Notes under the pieces: model-generated
Databases searched by the model: none
What the model was told of the DNA's origin: nothing
What the model saw: only the letters and a program-made list of their open reading frames with translations
Position numbers and translations under genes: made by a program
Assembly (NCBI GenBank): GCA_029449245.1
Contig: JANATF010000012.1
Coordinates: 310,001 to 374,000, forward strand
Source: Mortierella alpina
Lineage: Eukaryota > Mortierellomycota > Mortierellomycetes > Mortierellales > Mortierellaceae
Length of the DNA stretch: 64,000 bases
Direction: 5' to 3'
Shown: piece after piece, positions 24,001 through 33,800 of the stretch
Position numbering within the stretch: the stretch's first letter is position 1
Layout: each line of letters begins with the position of its first letter

Positions 24001-27000
24001 ACTAAACATTTGCCAGGAACAGTCCTCAAGCTCTCTCAGATTATGTCTACCGCAACCATCAGTGTGCACATCCTCGAGTTCCTATCGACTGTTGCGCGGC
24101 TTCCGATGCTGTACTCCAACTTTGTAGAGGGTGATTACAAGCGTGTCTTTGGAATCGCCCTCAAGTACATTCAATACACTCACAGTGTGGCCGGAAGTGC
24201 GCAACCTGCGCCGTCTCCGTCGACGCCCTCCTCCGCAGCCTCATCTCCAATTTCACCCTTTGTAGCATCGCAAGGACAAACATCGGCTGGAGCAAGGGCG
24301 CTCCCACAGTACGTGCTGATCATGGCCTACCAGGTCATTGATGTGTGGTTCATGCTCCAGAGGCTCCAAGAGCGCAGAAAATACGTACCGTACATCATGC
24401 GCAATTTGCTGATGGCCAATGAACCAGGAAAGCGCATTGATGAGCAGACGGAAACTTGCATGGACATGCTGGCCCGATACTCGTATGCAAACTGCGAACC
24501 CAAGCCCAAGCCATCCCTGATTCAACAATACCTTTTCGGACCGACAAAAAAGAGCGGAAAAGTGATGATCAAGACTTGGCTTCAAGGCAATGCGTTCATC
24601 ACTGTGCGGACGGTCCAGAGTCTCGGGTGGGCTGAGATCACAGTGCGTAGAGCTTCAGGAACAGTCTCATTCCTCCTCAAGATCGAGAACGATATGTTTA
24701 TGGATGCCTCGGATGATCTAGACTTCACCTCGCTGCCAGGACTATTGCGATTACAGCAGGACGCTCAAACAATTGATGTGGTCGCCCAGCAGTCTACAGG
24801 CGGCCCAAGCCCAGGCGACACCTTGACGGAGAGTGAACAGGGTTTAGACCCATCGCAGGAGTTGGAGAGCCGCCCCAAGGAAATGCAGCAGCACTTCGCA
24901 GCAGTTTCTGGGCTGTCTCAGAGACTACAAGAGCCTCGATCGTCATGGCTCTCCCCCAGAACAACCCCGCACCACACACCGCAGCACACGCCCCTACACA
25001 CACCCTTGCATACCCCTCGCCATACACCTCACCACACACCCAAAGCCTCGCCTTTGCCCTCGGGAGACAACACGCCGTCCAGCTCACCGCCTTCGCGATC
25101 CTTTTTGAATGCTATCCCATCCAAGCTTGCCTTTGAAGGTGGACATCATCGAGTACAGACAGCACCCACGGAACATGTTGCAGTCTTTTCTTTGAACACG
25201 CTTCATCCACTACAGGCATCTGGTGCCCCGGCCCATAGTCAGGATGATGGGTCTGGAGATGTGGACGCAAAGACGGGACATACCCCGTCATCATCATTGA
25301 CCGATCATCCTCCTCTTACCAGTTCGTTTTCGACCACCATGGCTCAGTCATCTTCCGCGGCCGCCTCTGGAGTTTTGTCAAGTCTCGGAAGATCCAAATC
25401 TGCCTCTGACCATTCGGGCTCGTCTCACAATGTTGGTGTGAAGCATGCTGAACTCAGCCGTGGACCTGTTGGAGGCGCATTGGAACAGACAAAGTCTCTA
25501 CTGTCACATTCGATTGGAAATATCAGGCGGGAAGATGTACGCCGGTCTAATTCGCTGGTGCCCTCGCGCAACAACAGCATCACAGCGGCAATGGGCCGAG
25601 CTCATCGATACGCACTTGGCCACGATGACCACAAGCCCCCGTTGCTGAAGGAGAGCAACTCTGGGTATTACGATCGTGAAGCCAATGCAGAGGGCATGCG
25701 AGCATTCGCCAAGACCAAAGCGGAAACTTTTGTGGACCCAGGATTTCTGTTCATGCAGCTCACTTCCCACCCTGACTTGATGGCACGCGAGCTCCCCATT
25801 TTGCTGGCAGAGGATGATGCGACGGGGCGAGCTCTTGCAGTGTTGGATCGGACGCCCGTTGTCGATTTTCACAAGATCGGAGTCCTCTATGTGGGCAAAG
25901 GTCAGAGCAAAGAAAGCGAGATTCTGGGCAACACTCACGGCTCTTCCGAGTATACAAAGTTCCTGACGGGTCTTGGGTCGCTTGTTCGGCTCAAGAACGC
26001 CAAGATCTATGCAGGAGGGCTGGATCTAGAGATGGACTTTGATGGCGAGTATGCGTATTCACATCAGGACGAGATCACCCAAATGATTTTCCACGTGGCG
26101 ACCATGATGCCGAATCAACCACACGATCTCAACTTTGACTGCAAGAAGCGGCACATTGGAAATGACTGGGTGACGATTGTGTTCAATGAATCAGGAGCGG
26201 ACTATGACTTTGGAACCATCTCTGGCCAGTTCAACTTTATGACACTAGTGGTGACTCCAGTCTCCATGGCGTCCGTGACATTTACAGAGGCCGCCAGTCG
26301 GGTCAGTCAGCAGCGGCATGTTGCAGAGCCCAGTGACGCCAGTGCAACAACCTCTGTGAACGGCGGTGATGAGGACTTGAGTGCCAGCACATCTGCGTTC
26401 CCGACTGCAAGCACCACCGCACCCGTTACAACGACCTCCTCGAGCGTGGTACAGCCGTTCAAGAATGTCTGGTTCAAGGTGGTGATGTTACGACGACCGG
26501 ATATGCCCGAGATTGGACCTCTTGCCACGCCCAAGATCATTAGTGCCTCGGAGCTGGCGCGGTTCACTCGACAGATGGCTCTCCATGCCAACATCTACGC
26601 CCAGGTCTATTACCAACATCTGCATAGCTCGGTCGAGTATGTGTCCAATTGGCAAGAACGTCTGCGACAGATCAAACGAGTCAAGGAGCGGCTGAATGCA
26701 GCGAATGCAGGCTCGTCCGCTGGTGCATCTGGACCCGGGGGCGCCACAGGCAACACTTCATCCTCTGCGGCTGGCGGTGGGTCGGGATCTGGCAGTGGAC
26801 CCTCGAGCGGAGGACCCAACCATGCAGGACTTCGGATCGGAGGTGGTGGTAATGCAGGCGGTACGGGTGTCTCGACTGGCGCCGCAGGCTCAGGAACTCC
26901 TGGTGGTGGATCAGGCGGTGTCAATGGCGGAAACTCGTCTAGCATTGGTTTGGGACTGGGATTGGGTCTTGGTGCAAGTATTGGACTTGGATCGTCGTCC

Positions 27001-27126
27001 TCTGCGTCTGCAGCCAATAATGCAGCGGGTGCCACTTCAGGCAACAGCGCAGCTTCTTCGCAGGGTCAGCAAGGCAACAGCATCATGGGCTTGGAACCCG
27101 TCGTTGACTTTACAAGATATGCTTAA
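21073..27126 (+). CDS. TSC2: Tuberin (TSC2), Rheb GTPase-activating protein
   Basis: One uninterrupted 2017-residue ORF beginning AAAATGACAAGTAGG. The N-terminal ~1150 residues are helical repeats of tuberin type. The RapGAP domain is at about residues 1600-1830: LTGLGSLVRLKNAKIYAGGL, MIFHVATMMPNQPHDLNFDC, then KKRHIGNDWVTIVFNESG, which contains the catalytic Asn 'thumb' equivalent (GND), then GTISGQFNFMTLVVTPV. Tuberin with hamartin (TSC1) inactivates Rheb and so restrains TORC1. Between helical region and GAP is a Ser/Pro linker with a run of His-Thr-Pro units (residues about 1300-1330), likely phosphorylation sites. The C-terminal ~130 residues are Gly/Ser-rich low complexity. No intron is needed, unlike most neighbours. 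Confidence 0.95.
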   Translation: MTSRPKPTPSKLNSFFKFRLSTKETTLHETLRLDSAKPTDPIDANEIVQQLLPGANSLQSRLRTLDELSTIVLNYPFQHISELWVAVEDLLEAGVPHNARKAVWAFMIACIRGQFEDLGMLRAIFYQAINNHEIWEDFDDKLQALKELTNNGRDVYGFEKNIVRLLAHWIASSFEQAKVSQHMSHQRLGMQKSTTSLASLSSTPQHILLQKPIPHFDTTMALLINIVKFNFVFFDEMEIASLLDLLHTICINAPEDTPHTIGFLDVIVRYGYVPSEGLSTFLKILCHTTLSDLYREQAWTITLNLMKSHSAHSAIRLLCLNLRSKGGSVLSLAQMRVVQGSIRLLQRSVWGGTPINTLTVSHSTVLWSLKSAVNFKSKEVDQDIIRSLSVLLETHATAAGLGDLEFEIILDILEGLSELVSEKLPGDQTTTNPFTFGSGSNQSKAAHHHPSNALREAYGNLLYLFVGLYNAKQIPGIAARLMALLASLQDHLPEETMLLLLEYYHSEHQFYPYTPDWLERLHNLIHMSLIRDKRPQVRSKALTIALDVYESSLDFFHDAIVTTVFMPVFDHLDSEADMALASRVSALLISATRVASDDLFPKLLDRLVHSIRCTCHIQKPASTTSSTQPSLASRLGMSSSLSSNAQQLSQPPSAKRACQSLQAAIGIIDLFQHALYDPNGASRVDTFFSLLVGLAVNQDIHKASRLVLLDFLLCLRVDLDHRIFCSNASTIESMTAATEQLLSDETRQDRSDRILAASGVGNARITGITTATHGASLPRQPTGQSSSHPSLNWKPLMQGRTMQASPYVISYLEIASTTADSSADDTLPAPLVGCAKVILNIPLYMTGVLSILEQEKDFEIYSFVIQRLPSQLFNKHLFCNSSEQITKLHSVLVEMTLRDKIPDSLRNLPLSAKRHNIHILAYKVLVILLCYHSKFSTKELHDLVHAFVVGLQRQATCAKICIHALAVCCYELPQSMTKHLPGTVLKLSQIMSTATISVHILEFLSTVARLPMLYSNFVEGDYKRVFGIALKYIQYTHSVAGSAQPAPSPSTPSSAASSPISPFVASQGQTSAGARALPQYVLIMAYQVIDVWFMLQRLQERRKYVPYIMRNLLMANEPGKRIDEQTETCMDMLARYSYANCEPKPKPSLIQQYLFGPTKKSGKVMIKTWLQGNAFITVRTVQSLGWAEITVRRASGTVSFLLKIENDMFMDASDDLDFTSLPGLLRLQQDAQTIDVVAQQSTGGPSPGDTLTESEQGLDPSQELESRPKEMQQHFAAVSGLSQRLQEPRSSWLSPRTTPHHTPQHTPLHTPLHTPRHTPHHTPKASPLPSGDNTPSSSPPSRSFLNAIPSKLAFEGGHHRVQTAPTEHVAVFSLNTLHPLQASGAPAHSQDDGSGDVDAKTGHTPSSSLTDHPPLTSSFSTTMAQSSSAAASGVLSSLGRSKSASDHSGSSHNVGVKHAELSRGPVGGALEQTKSLLSHSIGNIRREDVRRSNSLVPSRNNSITAAMGRAHRYALGHDDHKPPLLKESNSGYYDREANAEGMRAFAKTKAETFVDPGFLFMQLTSHPDLMARELPILLAEDDATGRALAVLDRTPVVDFHKIGVLYVGKGQSKESEILGNTHGSSEYTKFLTGLGSLVRLKNAKIYAGGLDLEMDFDGEYAYSHQDEITQMIFHVATMMPNQPHDLNFDCKKRHIGNDWVTIVFNESGADYDFGTISGQFNFMTLVVTPVSMASVTFTEAASRVSQQRHVAEPSDASATTSVNGGDEDLSASTSAFPTASTTAPVTTTSSSVVQPFKNVWFKVVMLRRPDMPEIGPLATPKIISASELARFTRQMALHANIYAQVYYQHLHSSVEYVSNWQERLRQIKRVKERLNAANAGSSAGASGPGGATGNTSSSAAGGGSGSGSGPSSGGPNHAGLRIGGGGNAGGTGVSTGAAGSGTPGGGSGGVNGGNSSSIGLGLGLGLGASIGLGSSSSASAANNAAGATSGNSAASSQGQQGNSIMGLEPVVDFTRYA

Positions 27127-27150
27127 AAGGCACGCACACATGGCAGCTTT

Positions 27151-27315
27151 TGCGAACAGTCTAGTCATACTAATAAAAGCATCCAAAGAAAGAAAGAAAG
27201 AAGGAACAAAAAGCATCACATCAAAAGCATTGCGAACAATCTAGTCATGCTATCAAAATCATCCAAAGAAAGAAAGAAAGAAAGAAAGAACAAAAAGCAT
27301 CACGTCAAAAGCATT
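27151..27315. repeat. Tandem ~80-bp duplication with (AAAG)n core in tuberin 3' UTR
   Basis: Unit 1 (27151-27230) and unit 2 (27231-27315) both run from TGCGAACA through TCTAGTCAT, a CATCC(AAAG)n tract and AACAAAAAGCATCAC to CAAAAGCAT. The (AAAG) tract differs in length between units. Unit 1 contains an AATAAA (27172-27177); in unit 2 the same place reads TATCAAAA, so the poly(A) signal is lost. Confidence 0.85.
27172..27177 (+). terminator. Candidate poly(A) signal of tuberin
   Basis: AATAAA 46 bases after the stop codon. Confidence 0.5.
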
Positions 27316-27531
27316 GGACATCTTGAATGAATTTGAACCGGACCGGCCGATTGGTTGTATTTATGTCTATGATACTTTTTCTATTTTGCTCGGAATACGA
27401 AGAGCAAGTCTATTGGTGTTACAAGTCTAGTGGATTGGGGGGAGGAGGAGTGGGTATGTGCAGGTCCTACAGAACAAGAACCAACGGCTCCTTCAAGGTT
27501 TTGTTGCTCGTAGTCGGTTAGCAACCTGCAT

Positions 27532-28032
27532 TTACAGGTAGTTCCACTCGATGTTCAAGACACCGGAGGCCAGATCACCGAGCTGCTTGAAGGCGGCGGG
27601 GGAAAGATCGAGGGAGCCAAAGGCGCACTCGTTTCCGGGGCACTTGTCGACGATGCGGGCGACGACGACCTTGCCGTTGTTCTTGTTGGTGACCCTCACC
27701 TTCTTGTCGCAAGCGGGGTTGCCCCAGGACTCAACACCCATCTGGTGGGCGTTCAATGCCACAATGGGCTCGGACTCGCCGTCCCAGTTCACATTGCAGG
27801 CTCCGTAGGTGTGGGTGAACCAGGTGGCACGGCCGGTGTACTTGACATCCGAGGAGAAGACATCGTCCTTGGCAGCAATGGAAATGACGGTGGGGTCAGC
27901 GGCGACATCGGTGGCCGAGGGGATATCGGCCGAGGCGGTGGCCGAGGGGGTGGCCGAGGAGGAGATGATGGGGGCTGCGGAGGAGATGGCAGCGATGGCG
28001 AGGAGGAGAGCGGCGGAGGTGAACTTGACCAT
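27532..28032 (-). CDS. Secreted RlpA-like double-psi beta-barrel protein
   Basis: Single exon, 166 residues. MVKFTSAALLLAIAAISSAAP is a clear signal peptide, followed by a Ser/Thr/Ala linker (residues about 22-50). The C-terminal ~110 residues are a barwin/RlpA-like double-psi barrel: YTGRATWFTHTYGACNVNW, ALNAHQMG, NPACDKKVRV, RIVDKCPGNECAFGSLDLS and IEWNYL, with the conserved Asp of VDKCPG. Such proteins are extracellular, expansin-like or cerato-platanin-related wall-acting or inhibitor proteins; enzymatic activity is usually not shown. The start at 28032 was chosen because the signal peptide begins there; an upstream in-frame Met gives a poorer leader. Confidence 0.88.
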   Translation of the reverse strand: MVKFTSAALLLAIAAISSAAPIISSSATPSATASADIPSATDVAADPTVISIAAKDDVFSSDVKYTGRATWFTHTYGACNVNWDGESEPIVALNAHQMGVESWGNPACDKKVRVTNKNNGKVVVARIVDKCPGNECAFGSLDLSPAAFKQLGDLASGVLNIEWNYL

Positions 28033-28188
28033 GTTGATAATGTTGTTTGTTTTGAAGGGGGTTACGTTAGGTAGGTGGAGAAGGGCAAATGTCAAGGGTA
28101 GCTGTAGGAGCTGTGTGGGGTTGTGTAGAGGTGGATTGAGAATCGAGGAGTGGATTGAAGATTGACATTGACAGCGGGGACCTTGGCC

Positions 28189-28196
28189 TATTTATA
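28189..28196 (-). promoter_or_regulatory. TATA box of the RlpA-like gene
   Basis: TATAAATA on the minus strand, 157 bp upstream of the start codon. Spacing fits a transcription start some 30 bp downstream and a ~125-nt leader. Confidence 0.6.
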
Positions 28197-31100
28197 TGAA
28201 ATGAGAACAATGCCAGATCAGGACAAAAGAGTCCAAGTCGACAGGGTATGCGGTATGCTAAGAGCCCTCTGGCCGCCTTCTGGCCCCCTGGGACCTGCCC
28301 CTGGCTCGCAAAGAAGCTTAAAGAGGCAGGTCCCAGACTGTCAGACTGATCTCCTCAAAGATCGATTGGACGGCTACGCCTTATCAGCAAGCCCCCCGCA
28401 GTCCCATTCGACACGATGCAGCCAACCGTCGGCGGAAACTGGGTTCGCTGAGGGAGGCTGGGTAGCTGGGTAGCTGGGTTTGGACGAATGACGAGCGCCA
28501 CTGGAGCCTCGATGGCTATGTTTCTGGAAAAATTAACGCTGGGCGAAGCTGGTTGGCTTGGGATCGGTGCCCCTGTTCAGGAGATGCCAAGCTCAGGGGC
28601 ACTAGCCTTTTTTTTCTTTGTTTGTTTGTTGCCCACGCGACCGAAACAAAAAATAAAAAAGGTGGAGCCCGAGATTCCCAGGGTACGATGCAGTGGATTT
28701 GTCTCAAGCCTAGACCTCGAGTACGAAAAGCGCCCAGCATCACTATGGGTCATAGTTGGACACGTCTGTCCATTACTTGATACAGAGTCAATTTTGAACG
28801 CAAGCCAATCTTGTGCATTTGGATTTGAGGAAGACACCAAGAAGGAGCCATCATCTCCCTCATCTATCTTTATCCTAGAGCAACAATGGTGCATTCGGAT
28901 TCGAGGGAGGCCGCGAGAAGGAGTTATCGTCTCCCTAATCTATCGTTCCTGGAGCAACAACAGTGCCTTAGGAGACAGTCGTGAAGGCCAATGGGCGTAA
29001 ATGGAGGAATCTACCTCATTGGTTAGAGCCCGCAAATCCAGTCGACGTACATACAATACGTGCACGTATGCGCCCTTCTGTACGCAACCCCCATCTGGCC
29101 CTGGGAGTGCAGTATGCACACTGCAGACTACCAGAGAAGGCTAGGCCTCTCGGAAATGTGGACTCTTACGGCTGCTTGAACCGCGCGTCAACAATATTAT
29201 GTATAGAATCGCTAGTGTACTTCAGCGGGATAAAGCCATCATCTGCAGCCAGAGTAGAGTCGTGCATGCTACCATCATAATCCAATTGCTTCAATGATAT
29301 CCATAGTTCACTGGAAAATCCATGCCTGACTCGACTGTTCACTGTGCCAGAGATCCCTTGCACCAGCATATGAGCCATATCGGCCACCCTGATCTGCACC
29401 CCCTCATTGGCCGATCAGACCACGATCTTGCAGATGCCCATCGACTAGTGCCGTAATGGTCCAGATGCGGCATGGTAACCTAGCTTGTTCAGAGCGATCT
29501 GTGGTCCGCAAACATAGATGGGCTTGAGTCCGCATCCTCAATCTGTTCGCCCCCAACCATTCCCCATTTCCTATCGCCCAAGGTGAGGGGACTCAATCTT
29601 TTGCACGCCTGAAAAAAATCACACCACCTACCCTTGCTCACCAGCAAAGACCACAGTCACTGAACAATCTTTGCAGCTGCAGATGGGAGAATCATCTTTA
29701 AGTAATGACGCGCCATAAGAGTCTGCAGTACTGACGTGGCGTCTTTTCGGAAGTTTGTGCTCTCATGGGACTAAGTGCTTGCGGAGTGCGGTGTATTGTA
29801 TATAAAGCACCTACGAGCCACGTTTTCAAGACTACTTCGGACTTGCTACAAGCGGCTGAGGAATGTTATTGCATGCGTGGTGGGAAAGAAGGTTATGGTT
29901 TAGTTCTTTATATCATTCGAACCGTACCCGCTTGAACTCTTTCCATGCCATGATTATATTCTCTGCCACGATGGCATGTTCATCAGTCCGCCCTCTGATA
30001 GCATTGTAAAGGAGCGATACGTACCGTCTATACACAAATATATATATCTCGGTCATCCGTGGAGCTCCATGTGCGTATATCTCCTTCCTCGTGCTCAAAT
30101 GTGTGCACTGCCTCCATGTGTATCGTAGGACAATTCATGCTTGTATCGCCTCTAGTAGGAGATTGCATGTCGTACATGTGCTCCTATAAAAAAAACATAG
30201 ATGTCTTCGACTACTGTGTTCGCCGTCTTTGCAAAGATGCGCTGACATCTGTGCGACTGTAGGTGGAAAGGAAGAAGATGATGAAAGTTGCACGCTTCTC
30301 AACCACAGTATCAAGGGTGATGATGGCTGTGTTCCGAGCCCAAAAAAACCAGTTTTCTTGTCTCCAGTATGGTGCACAAAAAGAGAAGATTATAACCCGG
30401 GCACTCTTCTCTTTCTCTAAAATTACAATCATAAGCATTACCGCGCCCTTGTGCGCGATGCAAATTGAATATTGGATAGCATCGCTCCACCTTAGCACCC
30501 CGTTCTCTGGATCGAGTAGATTTTTTTTTTACTTTATTTTTCTGCTGTGTGGTTTCTGTTACGTGTTCGCTGCCCGTTCACGTCGCGCTGCACAATTTCA
30601 CATCTTTTGTTTACACCAAGCCGCCTCTTATCCAAACGACAAAGTTGCGCCCTATGTTTTTTTGTTGTTGTTGTCGTGGCCTCGGTGAAATAGTCTGCAT
30701 GCTTTTTTGCTTGAGATCCAGTTGTATATCACACCTTGCATTCACCCTCGATCAGCTTTCCGGGATGGGGGGACGTAAGAGAAATTGCTCACAATTTGAC
30801 GATTTTTTTAATGCCTTTTTACAATAGAGCCACCAAACGTTGTTCAGAGTGTGAAATCGGATTGTCGGCGTTGGGATCGGTGTTGGTGAGAGAGTGGGAT
30901 AGAAGTGCAAACAAAATACCATCGAGAAAATATATACTGTACCTGTAGCAACAACACAGACATCAACATCAACAGCGATGAGCGGCTCACCAAAATGAAG
31001 TCGAGGAAAAAAGAGAATCATGAAAAGGAATCAACAAAAAGGAACCTAAAAAAGAACGGATCACATAAACATCCTCTACTGTAGGGCCAAGGCCCAGTCT

Positions 31101-31620
31101 ACAACAGTAGAGCTGCAGTTGCGAAAGGGCTGCAGGCAGATGCAGATGAGGGACACAGAGGGCGGGTGGGGGGAAGGTGTGTGGTCTTGACAAAATGAAC
31201 ACATGGGTTTGTCAAGAAGGGAGGGGTGAAAGAAAGGGACCAAAGGGGACAGGCGGAGGCGGCAAGGGCTGAAGGCAAATAAGACAGAACGAGAACAGGC
31301 GTTAGTTCGCACTCCCTCACTTCTCTCATAAGCACATCAACCCGGCCATTCCTTCCTCCTCTTTGCACATTCACTCCGATTGCTCCTCACTCTCTCTGCT
31401 CCATCGCATTTGTTCCATCGACTCCCTTCCTAGTGGCACCCCTCATTCCCACCTCAACACAAAACACCCTGTGTGTCGTGGAACATACTTGGCGACCGCC
31501 TGTTATCTCCCACAGCTCCCTTGAGCTTAGCGCCATCCTACCGTGCCTGGATAGTCACTCCTCTCAGATAGCCCAGCTGCGATCACAACCTCAACACCCC
31601 AGAACATCCCTGATTCGACC
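28197..31620. other. 3.4-kb gap with no supported gene
   Basis: ORFs here are short, lack recognisable motifs and have no coherent splice partners. A TATATAAA at 29799-29806 and several T-tracts (for example near 30520 and 30660) are present. The last 300 bp before 31621 are CT-rich and look like the promoter/leader of the FAD monooxygenase. Confidence 0.5.
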
Positions 31621-33427
31621 ATGGGTTCCTTTCGATCATCCAAATCCTCCGATAGCTCTCCACGGCCTTCCAACGGCACATTCTCCTCCTCCAGCTCCAG
31701 TCGCACAACGATCCCTGGGATGATGGGTCCCAAAGAGCGATCACCCTTCAAGGTTTTAATCGTGGGCGCTGGTGTGGGTGGCCTGATGATGGGCCTGTGT
31801 TTGGAGCGGGCAGGAATCGAATATGCGATTCTGGAGAGGCTGCTCCAACCCCCGATAGCGCGCTCGTCCATTCAGCTCACAGCAAACACGCTGCGGTGCG
31901 TTGAGCAGCTGGGCCTTCTGGAGGATGTCATGAAGATTGCCAAGCCCGTCTCGATGATCAAGCTCAGGAAACACAATATGGCGGTTGTCGGCAAGATGGA
32001 CGGGACCTACTGCAAAGAGAGGTATGGTGCTGGCGGTGAGACAATTCAATTAATATGGCAGGACTCAGAGACATGATTTCAAGAATTACATATCAAAGCC
32101 GGGTACCCCCTCTGAATCTAACATTCTTGACCATGGCTCTTCCAGGTACGGCCACTACTCGTGCATCGTCCAAAGGACAGAGTTCTGCCAGATCCTCATG
32201 TCGCGCATGCCACCAGGCAAGGTCCAATGGGGCCGTTATGTCCTTGAAATCGTGAGCGGTAACGCTGGAGTGCAGTGCCGTTGTGCCAACGGCTATGTGG
32301 AGCAGGCCGACATCCTGGTGGGCGCTGATGGAGCCTACAGTGCCGTACGGCAGAACTTGTACAAGACCTTGCGGGAGAAGAACCTCCTGCCCAAAACAGA
32401 CATGGAAACTCTTAAATTCACGTTGAATGCCATCGTAGGTTTGACCAACCCACTCGATCTGGATAGATACCCTGCAGTGGGCGGGCGCTTCAGCGAGGTC
32501 AACATCGTCGTCGGAAAGGACTCGCCATATACACTATGGCTCTCTCCAACCTCCGGTAACAGAGTGGCATGGTCGGTCACAGGCGACCTGCTGACGCCTG
32601 AGCGTGGCAAGGATGTCAACTTTAAACAGTCAGAGTTCGGACCCGAGGCCGTCGATGCTGTCTGTGCTTTGGTGCAGGATCTGGAGATCCCGTGGGGTGG
32701 AACGATGGCCGACCTCATCAGCTTCACAGACCGAGACTGCATCACCAAGCTCATGGTGGAGGAGAAGCATTACAAAACATGGCACTATGGTCGTACTGTC
32801 CTCATTGGTGAAGGTGCGTAGTATGTCATCACAGCTGGTGTATCTTTTGTTTGAATGGCTGTTCTAACAGCACTGTTCGAATCTTTGTACCTCTATTGCA
32901 CTTCCATTGGAACGTCCGTATTTTAGCATGCCATAAGGTAAGCCGGCGTGTATGTTGGTCTCATTTTTTGTCCCTGCCCCATCTCTCTCGCTTAAACGCA
33001 ATACTAACAAATGATGTCTTTGCTCCACTGCAACCGCTTTTCTCCCTTATAGTTTACGCCCTTCTCTGGCCAGGGCGCAGAGCAGGCGATCCTAGACGTT
33101 ATCTGCCTCGTCAACCTTCTGTACCGTCTGGACGAGAACCCCACGCATCAAGACTTTTGCGCTGTCTTTGAGTCCTACACTGCGCAGCGTGGACCCATAG
33201 CAAAGTCCGCGGTTCAAGTCTCGAACAGCATGTCCCACCTTATGAACACTCAGGGGCTATCTGCAGATGTGAAGCGCAAGGTTCTGTTCAACCTGCCTAA
33301 TTGGATCCTCAATGCCAACATTGATAAGATCCAGGTTCGCCCCATCTTGGATTATCTACCCGCAGTTGAGGATCGGGGCGTCCGAAAGAAATCATCAAAG
33401 ACCCACCATGCCGCCAGCATGGCGTAA
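31621..33427 (+). CDS. FAD-dependent monooxygenase (group A, PHBH-type)
   Basis: Four exons: 31621-32021, 32146-32813, 32927-32937 and 33053-33427; together 484 residues. After a 40-residue Ser-rich leader comes the FAD-binding FKVLIVGAGVGGLMMGL (GxGxxG) and an acidic ILERL. Middle part has the DG motif ADILVGADGAYSAVRQNLY. The third motif is assembled across an 11-nt exon: VLIGE + ACHK + FTPFSGQGAEQAI, where most relatives have GDA before HK. This family oxidises aromatic or polycyclic small molecules using NAD(P)H; the substrate cannot be predicted. The last exon ends in KKSSKTHHAASMA. No signal peptide. No biosynthetic cluster partners are visible nearby. Confidence 0.88.
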
Positions 33428-33607
33428 AGGTGGTGCGATGCCCTGTGCTTTTTATTATACTCTTTTCTCCTTACTTCCTTTTCTTTCTCCATACATATAC
33501 ATATCGTTTTGCATGGCGATTTCCTGCTTCCTGTATCATACTTTCGCCATTTGCTTATTCTTCTTTTTCATACGTAATTTCCCCTTTCATGCCTTGATGA
33601 CAGCTAC

Positions 33608-33613
33608 AATAAA
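33608..33613 (+). terminator. Poly(A) signal of the FAD monooxygenase
   Basis: AATAAA 181 bases after the stop codon, before the convergent mL59-like gene. Confidence 0.5.
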
Positions 33614-33800
33614 CTAACGGTTCCTAATTCCCGATGATTGTTGAGTTTGAGATATTTTTTTTTAATGAGTAAGAGTCCAAGAGTGTATGTTTTATCCGCT
33701 GATTCCTGTACGATTCCTGTACGCGTCCAGATAGGTTCTATATAATGTGCGTCTGGATCTGTCCGATACTACCTCCCGCTCCCTGAGTTGTATGCTGTTC

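Noticed and set aside
26610-27044. Pro-rich minus-strand ORF at the tuberin 3' end
   Set aside because: Mirror of the Gly/Ser-rich tuberin tail, with no independent support.
27551-28165. + strand Gly-rich ORFs opposite the RlpA-like gene
   Set aside because: Antisense shadows of its signal peptide and Ala/Ser linker.
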